The position numbers were made by a program, and so were the translations under genes. A model generated the notes under the pieces. That model was not told the DNA's origin. It ran no database searches and was given only the letters and a program-made list of their open reading frames with translations. This document shows positions 28,454 to 40,600 of a stretch of DNA of 64,000 nt, piece after piece. Origin of the DNA: Riptortus pedestris (taxonomy: Eukaryota; Arthropoda; Insecta; Hemiptera; Alydidae); contig CM032230.1 of assembly GCA_019009955.1 (NCBI GenBank), positions 101,588,001 to 101,652,000 on the forward strand. The letters run 5' to 3'. Numbering within the stretch: the first letter of the stretch is position 1; each line of letters starts with the position of its first letter.

Positions 28454-28557
28454 TAGAACGCACGTCTTCTCATATGCAGGATCGATGGATATTTGATATT
28501 TTTCGAAAATCCAATCATACCCTCAATAGCTGAATTTCCCCAAGGGAAATCTGCTAA
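27951..28557 (-). mobile_element. HINE-like element, full length
   Basis: Minus-strand copy of 607 bp with all parts in order. The 3' end at 27951 is decayed (CACAGGTGCTGAGTTAAC), followed by subterminal AATTTCCCAC and a C-run/G-run region. The right arm has GCGAACGCTAGAGCGTTC; the (TA)n tract is 28409-28448; the left arm has GGATCGATGGATATTTG. The 5' end is TTTCCCCAAGGGAAATCTGC at about 28557. It shows moderate divergence, older than the 45-kb and 63-kb copies. Confidence 0.9.
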
Positions 28558-29035
28558 AAATTAAGTTCATTAAATTATCTAAATTTAATATAAATTTCAG
28601 ATATAAAAAGTCCAAATGAAATGTTTTGAATACTGAAGAACTATATGAATTTCGTGAATGAAGAAGTTTTATTTATTGGCCTTGTTTTTTGACGCTCTCG
28701 CATAACGAATTATTAAACCCCTATCTCAAACAGCTGACATCCAAATTTGGTTTATATTGCAGCAAAATTTATATTGATGAAATTTGTAGCTGTTTGAAGG
28801 GACGAGGGAAGGGTTTTCTAGGATATAGGGCTCAGCTGTGCCTGATTTATACCCCCAGGCATTTGCCGATTGGTTCCCCTCCACAAGGACTCACTATAAC
28901 GACGCCTTAATCCGATACTCGAGCAACTTCAAGAGTATTGACAATCAATAGCTGTAATGCAGCATCAAAAGGCATGGCTTTGCGTATAGTATATATGCTG
29001 TTAAAAATACGAGCGTTTTCAATCAACATTCTGAT
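28558..29035. other. Unassigned DNA between two HINE-like copies
   Basis: A 73-codon open frame at 28689-28910 (+) has no recognisable domain. Confidence 0.4.
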
Positions 29036-30016
29036 ATTAGCAGATTTCCCAAAAGTAAAATCAGCTATTGAAGTAGTAATTATGACGTGATTTTTGGAAA
29101 CCTTTCTCAAAATCCATCAAACCTACCCAGGAGAGGACGAAAATGAGGTCCATTAAAAATTATATATACATATATTTGTCCGTTAACGCTTTAGTAGTTG
29201 GAAGTTTTGCTTGATGGTTACTAAAATCTATATTTAAGCGTTTCATGTAAAAAGAAAGGTCAAGCTCGTTAATGGCAGAAATCAGAGTATTGGGAGGGGG
29301 GGGGGGAAATCAGTGGGGAAATTTCGAAATATTTTAATATCTCTGATATTATAAGTCGGATAGAAGAGTTCTTTATAACAAATGTTATTTCAAATAAAAT
29401 TAATTATAAATATTGCTATTTACATAATTTCTCTATCATGTATATTAACCGAGATAATTGGATTCTTTAGTTTCCGCCTTCAGTAAATTTCCTCTCCTTC
29501 TCATATCAACAACCAGCTCTTATATCATGAGCCACTTTATTCTATAGTTATACACCGAATATTGTTTTCAAGAACCCTTTCTTACGCGAGATACAAGCGA
29601 ATTTGTCGTGTAAACTCAAAAATGTTTACTTTATGTGTACCACTCTCGATATTTAACTGTTTCCATTAACACTAAAGATCATATTTGTTTTTGGCTGAAG
29701 TCGGAAATGGAATAGTGGGAGTTTAAAGGAGGGAGGATTCGAAAATTCAGAATTATATCCCTTATTATGAGTCAAATCGTAAAAAATAATAGAGCCAATC
29801 TTGTTAAACTATTGATGTTCCACAATTGTTGTTGTATGCATTTTTTCGCAACTTAAATTCTCATCGAGTTATTTCTACTTCCTTGGTTTCAGCCCTCAGA
29901 ACCCCCCTTCACCCCCACGATTTTTACATAGAAATAGATAATATTTGGAGAGATGAAGGGGCAATATGTTCTAGCGCTTGGGAAATCTGCTTAGTTTGCT
30001 CAGTTCCTGCCTGTGA
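29036..30016 (+). mobile_element. HINE-like element with two tandem right arms
   Basis: The 5' end is TAGCAGATTTCCC with the palindrome broken. The left arm and a very short TA tract follow. The first right arm (29180-29605) contains GGGAGGGGGGGGGG and TATATTAACCGAGATAA. A second, diverged right arm (29630-29990) starts at CTCGATATTTAACTG and contains TTTTTGGCTGAAGTCGG. The single 3' end is GGGAAATCTGCTTAGTTTGC with a weakened hairpin. At 981 bp it is a two-arm subfamily like 59718-60446. Confidence 0.85.
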
Positions 30017-30065
30017 TTTTTATCTCTTCTTATCAGTTCACTGCGTATTGAAAAACAAAATCATG

Positions 30066-30066
<1 letters not shown>

Positions 30067-30127
<61 letters not shown>
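30067..30127. repeat. (TA)n microsatellite
   Basis: About 30 TA units lie just downstream of a HINE 3' end, but no HINE right arm follows. It is either independent or a remnant of a lost copy. The 109-codon frame reading through it is not a gene. Confidence 0.95.
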
Positions 30128-30132
<5 letters not shown>

Positions 30133-30463
30133 GGCTTGGATATGTTAAACCGTAGAGTTTTACGTTGAGTGTGATCAACTGAGATGGATGCAGTAGACAT
30201 ACTGTTATTCTCTCAGTCAGATTTACTCACTAGACTCCTACAACTCCTCTGTTGTCAGGACGTAAGTGCGCTCTGGTAACGAACTAGTGTCTAAATTTCT
30301 CCCTCTCTTCTTTCTACTCCACTCATATCAACATTAAAGCAGTAGGTCAAGAAACTTTATTTCAATCTTAATTACTAAGGCTTGTATTTATTGGTTCATT
30401 ACTATGTGAGGTAAATGATAAATGTACGAGTATATAGGTCCTTAGCCGCAATTTACATGCCGC

Positions 30464-30856
30464 TCTATCGTAATATAATATAATTCTACTATACTTGTGC
30501 ATGTCACTGAACTCCACTAAACGGCTGGACCGATTTGAATGAATTTTTTTTTATGCGTTTGGATGACGCCCTGGATGGTTTAGATTCACAAATCAGCAAG
30601 GCAGATGAAGAAGGAGGAGTTGTAAGGGAGGCCTAAAATTTAAAATAGTGATATTTCGTTCCTATTGGTTTTTCGGAAAATATGCACAGAATAAAAGTTG
30701 TTTATTTTGTTATTTAGAGTAATTTTTGTTGTATTCACTTTTGCCGTATAACAAAGTATAAACGAAAGTAGCTTTTGCTTTATACATAATATTATTAAAT
30801 TTAATATCCTAATCGCTTGAAATATCATGCAGGACAATGTCTGTCGGGTCCGCTAG
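30464..30856 (+). mobile_element. Short non-autonomous Helitron, complete
   Basis: The 5' end is TCTATCGTAATATAATATAA (alternatively starting at 30468), followed by GTCACTGAACTCCACTAAACG and GATGACGCCCTGGATGG. One partial 298-bp monomer follows. The 3' end is GCAGGACAATGTCTGTCGGG-TCCGCTAG, followed by T. At about 390 bp it is the minimal member of the family at 20574-22024. It has no ORF of interest. Confidence 0.85.
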
Positions 30857-31554
30857 TATATACTATAAGTTCATAGTACATGTAGCTAATATTTAGCATA
30901 CGCTACGATATTATTACATATATTGTATTTATATCAGTATAAATACTTCGTAGCATAGACTCAACATAGGTAATAATATTTGCAATGTCGAAGTACGGGT
31001 CGTAAATGTGGCAATTTGTTCAGGTTCATTATACGTGCACATCCTGTTGATCCTATATTTGAGTATTTATGTTTGCTCCGCTGGTTCCTACACTCCACTT
31101 CCTGCATTGTTTTAGTATTTGCTTCAGTGAATGTACATTCGTTAATCATTTGATTGTTTCCGGTAACCTTTGATTATTGTTTATTCAACAGAATGAGTCT
31201 AATTACTAATTTGCAGTCTATATCAACCGTTGAAACACTTTCTATGTCAAAATGTATTTTGTGGAGTTTCTGTTCTCCATACAATATAAGATGTAGTTCC
31301 ATATCATTTTAATAGACATGAATGTTTTGATTTATTTAATTTAAAGATTATATTTACTTTTATATACACTGTATTGGATGTATAGTCCGTTGATAGAATG
31401 TGGTTGTGTTCGTTTTTGTGGTATATATAATATTTGTGACTCCTACCCTTAAATACATTTCGAAGTATTTCGTTGCAAATTTATTTACTTCAAAAGTTTT
31501 CTTAGTTGTTGCGTGCGTGATCCTAGTTTGTCATTTATTGATATAAAGGACATA
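30857..31554. other. Unassigned AT-rich DNA
   Basis: No coding sequence or local repeat family was recognised. Confidence 0.45.
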
Positions 31555-31660
31555 AATAAAATCTTTAGCCTCACTCTGGCTAGAAAAGAGTGGCAAACTG
31601 TAGGAGTCCCGTCCCAATTAGCCAGAATAGCACAAAATAAACATTGACGAATAACAAAAC
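31555..31660 (+). mobile_element. SINE body fragment
   Basis: It contains CCTCACTCTGGCTAGAAAAG, GTCCCGTCCCAATTAGCC and CACAAAATAAACATTGACG, matching the SINE tail module. The tRNA-like head is missing. Confidence 0.65.
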
Positions 31661-32071
31661 CAATTAGCTCACCTGGATAACTTGAACGTCCAATCACTAA
31701 CACTTTGCTATCTATTCTCTAAATAAGAGTTGTAAATAACCAACCAATCTAATGTGCATAAGTTCATGTGTAAACATACAATTATATGATAATTGATGTT
31801 TAAATCTTTGTTACTTACGAAGTTCGCAATATGTTCTCTTGCTTAGATGTTTGTAACTTAACATGTTCATAACTACACAATGTAGATAATAATGTGATTG
31901 CAATTTTTGTTACAAACAACTAGCTGCCGCCATTTTGAGGGTAACCGTTCGGGTTAGCCTCTATATTGCCCCACCAAAAAGTTTAGGTAAGGAAATACTG
32001 TATTTAATTAATTTATTTATTTAATTACACCTAACCAAAGAACATATAAAGGGCTGGTATGGAGATATACT

Positions 32072-32326
32072 GTTGTCATACCTATCGGTGAAGACCGTCG
32101 TCACTGACTGATGATCAGTACAACTGGCAAACACACAAGATGACAAAACAAACGATGACTAAAACATGTTATCTTGCTTAGATTGCTAAAATAAAGTTCC
32201 CCAATTAGCCATAGTAGCACAAAGTGGACTTTAATAAATAACGTAAAATAAAGATATGTTCTCTTGTTGTCATAACTATCGGCGAAGACCGTCGTCACTG
32301 GCTGATAATCGAGTACAGCTGGCTAG
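32072..32326 (+). repeat. Direct repeat of about 57 bp
   Basis: GTTGTCATACCTATCGGTGA and the following bases through GTACAACTGGC (32072-32128) recur at 32266-32325 with a few substitutions (GAAGACCGTCGTCACTG is shared exactly). The spacing is 194 bp and the repeats enclose a SINE tail fragment. Confidence 0.85.
32196..32243 (+). mobile_element. SINE tail fragment
   Basis: CCCCAATTAGCCATAGTAGC, then CACAAAGTGGACTTTAATAA. It is the 3' portion of the same SINE family. Confidence 0.6.
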
Positions 32327-32365
32327 TAGCAATCTAAGCAAGATAACATGTTTTTAGTCATATTC

Positions 32366-32487
32366 TTATTATTATTTATTAACGTCCACTTTTTGCCACT
32401 ATGGCTAATTTGGGAGGGTTAACTACAGGTTATCACTCTTTTATAGTCAGAGTGGGACTAAGGATTTCATTTTTAGACATCTAAGCA
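32366..32487 (-). mobile_element. SINE body fragment (minus)
   Basis: Reading on the minus strand: CCTTAGTCCCACTCTGACTA, ACCTGTAGTTAACCCTCCC, AATTAGCCATAGTGGC, AAAAAGTGGACGTTAATAA, then an (AAT)n tail. It is one of the better-kept tails of this SINE family. Confidence 0.7.
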
Positions 32488-32531
32488 AGACAATAAATTT
32501 CAGCTTTCATAAGTAACAACTAATAAGATTT

Positions 32532-33498
32532 GATATGTATGATGGCTTAATATTAATTAAATTTTATTCAATACGAACTTGAGAAAAGTGGTAGGTACCT
32601 GACCAGTACCCTTTGGACGATTGATTATTGTTCGTATTTACATAAATATTTTAACCAGAGGCTAACCATCCCCCAGACTTCGTTCCAAATTCAGTATCAG
32701 AATGTTTAAAATTAAATTTCTTGTGGGATTTTTACTATATGTAGTCTCTACTCATTAATTTTATTCAGCGACGGACGTTAAACTGGCATCAAAAGGTTTA
32801 AATCAAAGAGTTTTCTACAGGTCATATAGCCTCTGGTCTCTGCGACCAGTCTTAGTTTAATAGCTGTATCCATACAATTGATCCATAGACAAGTCTAACA
32901 GTCTCTACATTCGTTTTAGAAGCTCCTTTTATACGTGGTTCAATCCATACTTTTTTAACGCGATAGACATTGCGTTTCTTATGTAAACCCTTCCAAAGCA
33001 CCAGCAGTTGCTGGGATACCAGTGAATAACACATAGTTTGCATATGACACCCATATATCTTTTATATATAGTATTTACAAGCAATTTCCTCCTGTTGAAT
33101 ATCAATGAATTTGTATCAGTATGGTCATAAACAAACTGAACACGTTGACACAAACGAATAAAAAACAATTAAAGTAACAGGAATCAACAGAAGACTTAAA
33201 TAATAAACCTTAATTGTGACACGAATATTAGACACATGTTAACTTAATTCAACTCTAGAATTGTATTAGTTGTTGATAATTGGTAGGAGATAAAAGAAGA
33301 AAACACTAATGGCAGTGATGTAAGAGAAGACAAATGGTTGGCTTTAATGAAATTCTAGCCTTGTGATAGCTACCTCTTCCTTCAACCCGAGCTCCGACTA
33401 TATACGAGAATGTTCCTCTTGGACATCCTTCTAGAAGAATGCTATGCAATAAATAAAAGGATACATCTTCTTACATAGCAGGTTTAACGCATATATCT
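32532..33498. other. Unassigned DNA
   Basis: Overlapping minus-strand frames of 63-79 codons at 32852-33168 show no recognisable domain. Confidence 0.4.
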
Positions 33499-33730
33499 TT
33501 TAAGAGATTTCACTTAAGAGAAAAGAGCTGTTGACCTCAAAACACGACTTTTTTATAAGTTTCGTGAAACTTTCATCGATGTACTTGACAAAAAGTAATT
33601 AAACTCAAATTTATATTTTAAATATTTGAACCGACCTCATTTTCATTTTTCGTCTGAAAGATTGGTGGCCACTTGATGAAAGTTTTTAAAAACTATGTAT
33701 TGACTACAAGACAGATATTGACAGATATCC
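33499..33730. mobile_element. HINE-like left arms, inverted pair
   Basis: A plus left arm (33499-33600: TAAGAGATTTCACTTAAGAG, TTTCATCGATGTACTTG) is followed by a minus left arm (33625-33730: GAACCGACCTCATTTTCATT, GATTGGTGGCCACTTGATG). Both are decayed. No TA tract or right arm lies between them. Confidence 0.55.
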
Positions 33731-35284
33731 ATTATATAAAACTGCTATTAAAATCATGGTTTTTGCAAAATTAAATAAATTATAATTATTATTTTCTAGT
33801 GATTATGGAAGCCATAGGCTGAGAAAGTAAATAAATGTCAGATCGCTTGCATCCTTCGTTACTATCTTCTGCATAGAGCTCAGTGTTTTAGATTTTCTCC
33901 AGGAAGAAGGATGCGAATATTCTTAAAGCAGCCGTGAGAGTAACTGTTAAGCATTCCAGTGAAATGTAGACTTTCTCCAAAAACAGTTGGGAAGTCCTTC
34001 TGATCTAGTACTAAAGAGTATTAAGAAAGTTATTTAGTGCCGTTAAAGAGTACCTTCCTGCTTGTCTGGATTCTTTTTTAAATCTGCATACCGCTGCCTT
34101 AACCAGCGTATGTAGGCTAGATACTAACAGCTCATGAGAGTTATCACCAGGTATAGCCGGAAAACACAATAACATAAAGAGCACCAACAATATGGTGACA
34201 CAATGCTTAACTAAAGTATTTATACGTCATGTGAAATTGACAGTCACCCCCAAAAAAATAATGTACAGTACCGAATGAAATCGAGGAAAGCCAGTCACAG
34301 TGTGAGAGGGATGAATGACAAGAAAGGAAATGCGGAAGCTAAGAATCAGTATTGGATGAACCAAGATACTATTCGCAACGCCGGTCTTAGCTGATAACAG
34401 CACTTAGATAATAAAAATGTGTACAAAAAGATCTTCTGCTTTAGGTCCTCGAATAATTCCACAACTGACAATTAGTACACAACAGAAAGAAAAAGAATAA
34501 TCTTATCGATTAATTCCTACTAACCAGAAATGCACTATAGGTATTGATTCCTACTAACTAGGAGCGTACAATAAGTATAATACGATGGATGAAAGGCAAG
34601 AATCACTTATTCTAATATCAAAGCTGGACGTGAAATATTACTGCAGTTGCAATTACTCTCCATTACATTATGACAACATAACTCACTCACGGGCCATTAG
34701 CAGGAGCATTTAGAAAGTAATACTGTCACCATATATTTTTATGACTGTAAATGGCGTCCATAGAAAAAAAAATTATTCAATTGCGAACAATGCCACCCAG
34801 TAGGACGTCTCGTAGGCCGATGTATTCGCAATCTGTAAAATATGCAATATCTTGCAATAGCAATTGCGTTGGGCAAAAAGATCGAAGTAAGAAAAGTGCA
34901 ATTACTTATTCATTTACGGATTAGTTTTATTAGCTCGTTCAGCAAAAAATGAGGTTGTTCAAATATATGTGAGTGCGTTTCTTTTATCGTCAAAATGACA
35001 GCAATTTTTGTTTAATAGTTACGAAACTCAATATATACATGATAAAATCAAGTAATAATAATTCCTTTTAAGAATAATATAAGTCCAGGAAAGCCCAAAA
35101 CGACTCTGAAAAAGAACTTTATTGTGTGTATTGACCGAGAACTTTCAATATGGAATCTAAACGGAAAAGAGTTCGCCGGTACTTCCATGTAAACACCAAA
35201 GCACGAAATGTAGCAATCTTTATCAGACTAACGTCAACAGCCAATATCTATCCATTAGGCTAAATAGAGAATGAGAATTACGCA
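33731..35284. other. Mostly unassigned; one weak HINE trace
   Basis: A weak right-arm match (CAGCAATTTTTGTTTAATAG, TTACGAAACTCAATAT) occurs at about 34990-35035. Nothing else is recognised in this 1.5 kb. Confidence 0.4.
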
Positions 35285-35392
35285 TCAACTACTTAATATT
35301 ATATTCGATGATGATGGACTCGCACCGAAAGCGCTTTCTAGTGTTTTCAACGATCGGCCAGTAACGAGGGGATAAAGTGACATTATTGACAA

Positions 35393-35500
35393 TAGTTTAA
35401 TATTATTATTTATGAGTGTTTGAATTGCCGGGAATCGAACTCTTGTTACTGTAAAATCAAATGGTTTGCTCTTCAACCCACCTCAACTCACAAACCAAAT
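35393..35500 (-). mobile_element. tRNA-like SINE head (minus)
   Basis: On the minus strand, GTGAGTTGAGGTGGGTTG resembles a polymerase III A box. GAGTTCGATTCCCGG (35428-35442) is an excellent B box, 40-odd bases downstream, and an (AAT)-rich stretch follows. The fold is not a functional tRNA cloverleaf. It may be a different SINE family from the 37-kb copy. Confidence 0.6.
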
Positions 35501-35868
35501 CAAACCTACAATGTGTAAATGTTATTTTTATTAGTTCAATAGTCTGAATGCTCAGTCACTAAATAATGAACAATAATACGACTTTTCTTTTTAATTTTAC
35601 CCAATACGTTCTAAAAAATATTAAAAACAAAAAATGTTGAAATTGTTGAAGAGGATAATTTATTTAGGAGACAAAACTAAAATAATCGAAATAATCCAGT
35701 TAATATTTCAGTAACAAAGAAAAACTATAGAAAATAACTTCAGGATGATCTGTCATGTAACACTGAATATTACTAAGGTATTATGCATTTCTTTTTGTTC
35801 TACTAATTTTACAATAAGCTAATCTATTAGTTATTGTTTTCATACCACCTTTACATAGAGAGAAGCAC

Positions 35869-35870
<2 letters not shown>

Positions 35871-35941
<71 letters not shown>
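35871..35941. repeat. (TA)n microsatellite
   Basis: About 35 TA units between unassigned DNA and a LINE fragment. There is no HINE arm on either side. Confidence 0.95.
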
Positions 35942-35944
<3 letters not shown>

Positions 35945-36290
35945 CAGAGCTTGCAGGAACTGGGCCTCACGGGTTTTTACAATCAAGGTCCGAAGTCCCC
36001 CTCAGCGCATCCCCACCCGATGTATCAACCTTCTTGAAGCTTTTATCTCGGCGATCCCCTGCCAACAAAAACTGAAAAATCTTAGTATCACAGGCCGTAT
36101 CTAGCACTCTCAGGTCCATCTTGAAGTACGGATCCTTTCATTTCTCCCTTTCACTGTGTTTTTCTCTCCAAACACCAGAATGGGTCTTGAGTTATTCTCA
36201 ACGAGAGTCCATGTTTCGCTGTACAACACATTTGGTCTATGAATTATGCACACCTCTAGGAAGAGTTTAGTCTTTCTAGGAAGGCAAATA
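35945..36290 (-). pseudogene. Non-LTR retrotransposon ORF2 fragment, post-RT region
   Basis: The minus-strand translation near 36226-36200 gives LYSETWTLVENNSR. This corresponds to the conserved LYGSETWTL segment just C-terminal to the reverse-transcriptase core in many arthropod LINE ORF2 proteins. The flanking residues fit this only loosely, and the frame is open only in patches. It is a short, decayed piece. Confidence 0.55.
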
Positions 36291-37287
36291 TACTGTATTT
36301 TATTGAATTAGGATTTCGCTGCATAGGATAAAATCGATTTGGTTATTCACTCTTTACATATGTGCACACATATTTGTCTAATTGGAGTATGTGTTGTATA
36401 CATTTTTAACATATATTCGAGATAAAAGAAGGGTAGAATAAACACTACATATAGGATAGAGATAGAGATAGACAATAGATGGCGTATAGATATCCAGGGA
36501 GGACTCGCCACCCACGCAGGGCCGCACAGGCTCATTAATTCGGTGACCGAACGAAATTCCTCCTCCCCATATCTACCATTTGAATTTCTTCTAACTATAT
36601 TTTTTTGGTTTATATATCCAAACGTATATTTAAAAATGACATAACATAATATTTACGTATAAAATTAATATGGTGTAATGAATAGTTAGAATAATTTGCA
36701 TTTCGGCAATAATAAACTGCGGCACTATTTAGAATTTTACCCTTGTCTACTACTACTACTACTACTTGAAAACGAGTTTAATAGTTTAATGTTACAAATA
36801 CCCAGCGTAAACTGAAATAGTTAAAAAAATGACATGATCCAGCTGTGCTGTATCTGTTATAACTTTTTATAGATTTTAAATTGCAAAAAAATAGATTTGT
36901 GTTGACTGGTACACATAGCCAAAATTTTATTTGAATAGCCACCATACTATGTCGGATAGCTATAAATGCTGTTATGGGTTTCGAACAATTCGAAAAATTC
37001 ATTTCTACGTCACCCCTCCCTAAATTTCACTATTTGTTTCTAAGTAGATTAAGAAGAGGCAACCAATTTTTTCAGTTTACCATGACTGTAAAATACTCGA
37101 TTTCTACCATTTTAATGGGTATCTAATAGACTCTTAGTGTTTATTAAATAATATTAAATTATTCTTAAAGCTCTTTAGCAAATTATCTGAATGTACATAG
37201 ATCTCATACTCCGATCAAATGCTTATTAGGATATTAGTAAAGTTCATATTTGCCTAGTGTTTTATTTCCTTTACATAATAATGCAAA
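36291..37287. other. Unassigned DNA
   Basis: A short (TAC)n run lies near 36752-36769. No coding sequence was recognised. Confidence 0.4.
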
Positions 37288-37480
37288 ATTGGCCAGGTTA
37301 TTCAGTTGGGTTAAGGCATAGTCTAAATTTACTATAAGAGTTGAGAGTTCGATTCCCGCATAGGCAAATGGGAATTTAATTAGTGACGAACTCATTAATT
37401 AAAATCCTTAGTCCCACCCTGGCTAGAAAATGGTGGTAACCCGTCCCAATTAGCCTTAGTAGCAAAAAATGGATGTTAAT
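37288..37480 (+). mobile_element. tRNA-derived SINE, full length
   Basis: The head has TTATTCAGTTGG (A-box-like, near 37299) and GAGTTCGATTCCCGC (B box, core 37347-37355). The body has TTAGTGACGAACTC, AAAATCCTTAGTCCCACC, CTGGCTAGAAAATGG, CCCGTCCCAATTAGCC and a tail ending GGATGTTAATAAATT. This is the best complete copy of the family in the window. Confidence 0.75.
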
Positions 37481-37630
37481 AAATTTACTATATAAACCTA
37501 GAATTGTGGGTTCAATTTCACACCAGAAAATAGAACTTTATTTAGTGATGAACTCGTTACATGAGGAACAATTTCCCTAGCCTAGTTCAGCACGAATTGG
37601 TTTGTATGTGTGTAGTTCTAGACAGACTCT
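37481..37630 (+). mobile_element. Second SINE, head and variant tail
   Basis: GTGGGTTCAATTTCACACC is a B-box-like head. It is followed by TTTAGTGATGAACTCGTTAC, the same module as in the preceding SINE, and then a different downstream sequence (CAGCACGAATTGGTTTG). It lies head-to-tail behind the previous copy. Confidence 0.5.
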
Positions 37631-40600
37631 AACTACATTTCATGCTACAGACCACTAATTTACTTAGTTCAACGAATACCCTAAAAGAAGTCAGAATTGA
37701 GTTAGACATATTCCATTTCACTTGACTGTCCTCAGGCCCAAGGCAACATTAATCGTTGTACAAATATACTCAATCCTCAATATCATCCACAGCCAGCAGG
37801 ACCCACCTCTTATCTTATTAGCTTAGAACTGAAATTACATATGCTGAAAAAATGGTTGTGTTCGAGGCCAAATGCTAATGGTTTTTTCGAAATTCTCATG
37901 GACAAAACTTAACTAAGAAAATATAAATATCGTTGGCGCAATATACTTACGATTTCATGTTAGTTCAGAGATAATGTATATGTAGATATTAACTCATATT
38001 TCCATGACACTCATCGAGACCTTTCTCGTAATTTAAGTAAAGGGGGTTTCACAAAACGTATTCAAACCAGTTGCACATGTTTAGGCTCTCACATGGAAGT
38101 AAAGAATGAATGTTGGAAGTGATTGTGTGTAAGTTGGCTTAAGGATGTATAAGATCAACATTCTCCAACGATATACTTTGATAAGGCCGCAATCGTCAAA
38201 AAGATCTAGTTCTCTCACATTTATACCCTCCACAGGAGCCAAAGGCTAACATCACATAATTACTATAGACAGTTTTAATCCTTAACAGAGTAAAAATTCA
38301 TGTCAATATTCGTGAATGAAAGTCTACTCTATGTAAAGCTGTAAATGTGTGAAAGACCGACCGACACTATGGTCGAGGCTAAAATGCTTTATGTTGAGGA
38401 AAACTACAGAAAAAAGTAAACAATTTTCATTATTGTTGAGGAGAGGTTTGTGTTTCAATAGGTTAACTCTTGGAGTAGATTTTCCATTATTACGTTATAA
38501 CATTATAATTTAGTGCGAGGTAAAAAAATAATAACAACCGCTCCGAAATTAAAATAATTCACTATATTGTAGACTAATGATAAAATAAACTATAAACATA
38601 AAATCACTTTCTATAATAAACGATAAACTATCAAAATAAAAACTCTGTTAATTCTGTTCGTTAGCAATGAAACATGTGTACACACAACAGGTAACATTCA
38701 CACTGAAAGGGTAGTCTATTGTCTGGTTACCGGCAGTGTAGCCCTGTAGATTTATCCTAAATGATTAATTAATTCTTTTACTTTTTAATTTTCTGGCAAC
38801 ATTTTATACCTGTGCCGGGTAGACAAGGGACGGTTGCAGCTATGACACTAAACAGCTGCTACAATAACATGACTAATAATTTCGTTTACTTGGAAGGTAT
38901 CACTTAACACAAATAGTTCCTTTGAATTTTAATCTCAATTCGCCACACAACCATTTCACTTTTCCGACCATTTGAGCTTTCGTGGAACATTAGAAACGAC
39001 AATGGCCAGAAAAAAATAACTCGAATAGGTACCTTTGGAAGCGAAAGCTTTGGCTCTGGGACTTGTTGATTTGAAATAAACTATATTTGGCTTACAGTCA
39101 AAGAGCTGATGGATGTGCTGGTTGACAGGAATGTTCCAGGTGTACAGGAATAGACTGGATGGTGATCTGTGATAGAAATTAGAACTGGGTGGGGAGGAGT
39201 ACCCTGGTTTTGGGTATCTGAGTCGGCTATAATTACTTTCATTGTCTTTCGTGATTATATTCTTACATGTTAAAAGGTGAATCGCCATCTTAGCGGCAAT
39301 AAAATAAATAATAATAATAAACAAAATTTACTCTTTTCAATTTCCGATAAAACCAATATTAACGAAGCTATTTACCAATATATCTATTCCCTCCAACTAC
39401 CCCCACTTATAGTTGGAAAAATAAATTTCTATTTTTAAAGTCTAAATAAGTAGATCGCATTCCATTGAAATTCTTTGAGTTTTTTCAAGTTATAAGTAAC
39501 CAACGAGGGAAAGTACAGGCTGACAAGAATTTCCATTTCCAAGACAAAGTTCTTAGAACGAAACTTGAAACAAAAACGAATTATCTCCAAATTTAAATTG
39601 GATTTCAGACAAATCTTATATTCACATAGATTATAACGACGTTGAGTATGTATAGCTACGAACAGCGCACTTTTAACAACGGTGATTGCCATTTAGTAGT
39701 AAACGGAAACTATAAATAGTTAAATGATATGATGAAATATTTATTTTTCTCTTATCAATAAATAACAAAAAACGTAATAATATAGCACAGTACATTACCC
39801 TTTATTTACACCAAGCTGAGAGAATGTTTTGATTTATTGTAAATCTATAACACCTGGAGTTCATATATTCAGCATTATTTGCATTCCTCTCCTATATATC
39901 TACTCTTGTGACTGTGTCGGCAAATAAAATAAATAAATTGCAGTTCAAATTTATACGGCTTCATGCACCTAGTTGCTACATAAATCAGTAGGAAAGAGGA
40001 TTATATTTAATAAATATTGGAGAAATAAATTTGAGCTTAAAGGCACTAATCAAACAAAGCAATGATTTACAGCTATATCGTTTTAACTAGTTACAAATCT
40101 AGAAGAAGGTATAGATAAGGGATAATCTATACCACGTTGCACTGTGTATAGCAAAAATGTTTTCAGTAAAAGATTTAAATAAAAATTAATGTGCTGCCTA
40201 TAATAAACTTTCAGTAGAAATGTTCGTCTTATCATAAAACAATTTCTTCGAAATTGCAGTTTAGCAATCCTTTTCCAATTAACTTCACAATATTTTGATT
40301 GATCATATTATTACTTTTTAAATAATATTTTCATATCCTAGGAAAAAATAATTAATCTATCTAGCCAACTTTCATAATATAAGGCAAAATGAAAATGTTT
40401 ATTACACAAATTCTGTATACTAATTTTGTAAAATGACTGGATGAGAATATTATAGATCCCAATAATGTGTCTGTAGTAGTCAGTCTAGTAGATTTTTTAA
40501 GTAAACGCATTGTGTGGGAATTATCTTAAATTTAGTTTCTACTGTAAAAACATGAGCGCCATAAGAAAAAATATTTTGCTACTTATTTAAATTAATCAAG

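Larger units (their letters stand above)
31802..32531. mobile_element. Element with imperfect 65-bp terminal inverted repeats and nested inverted repeats
   Basis: The left arm (31802-31870) contains AATCTTTGTTACTTACGAAG and CTCTTGCTTAGATGT. The right arm (32474-32531), read inward on the minus strand, contains AATCTTATTAGTTGTTACTT and GTCTTGCTTAGATGT. An inner, near-perfect 32-bp pair lies at 32157-32188 and 32327-32359. Two SINE pieces and a duplicated 57-bp block lie inside. No ORF is present. It could be a DNA transposon that collected insertions or a local inverted duplication. Confidence 0.6.

Noticed and set aside
38956..39324. 122-codon minus-strand frame
   Set aside because: No known domain; no supporting neighbour exons.
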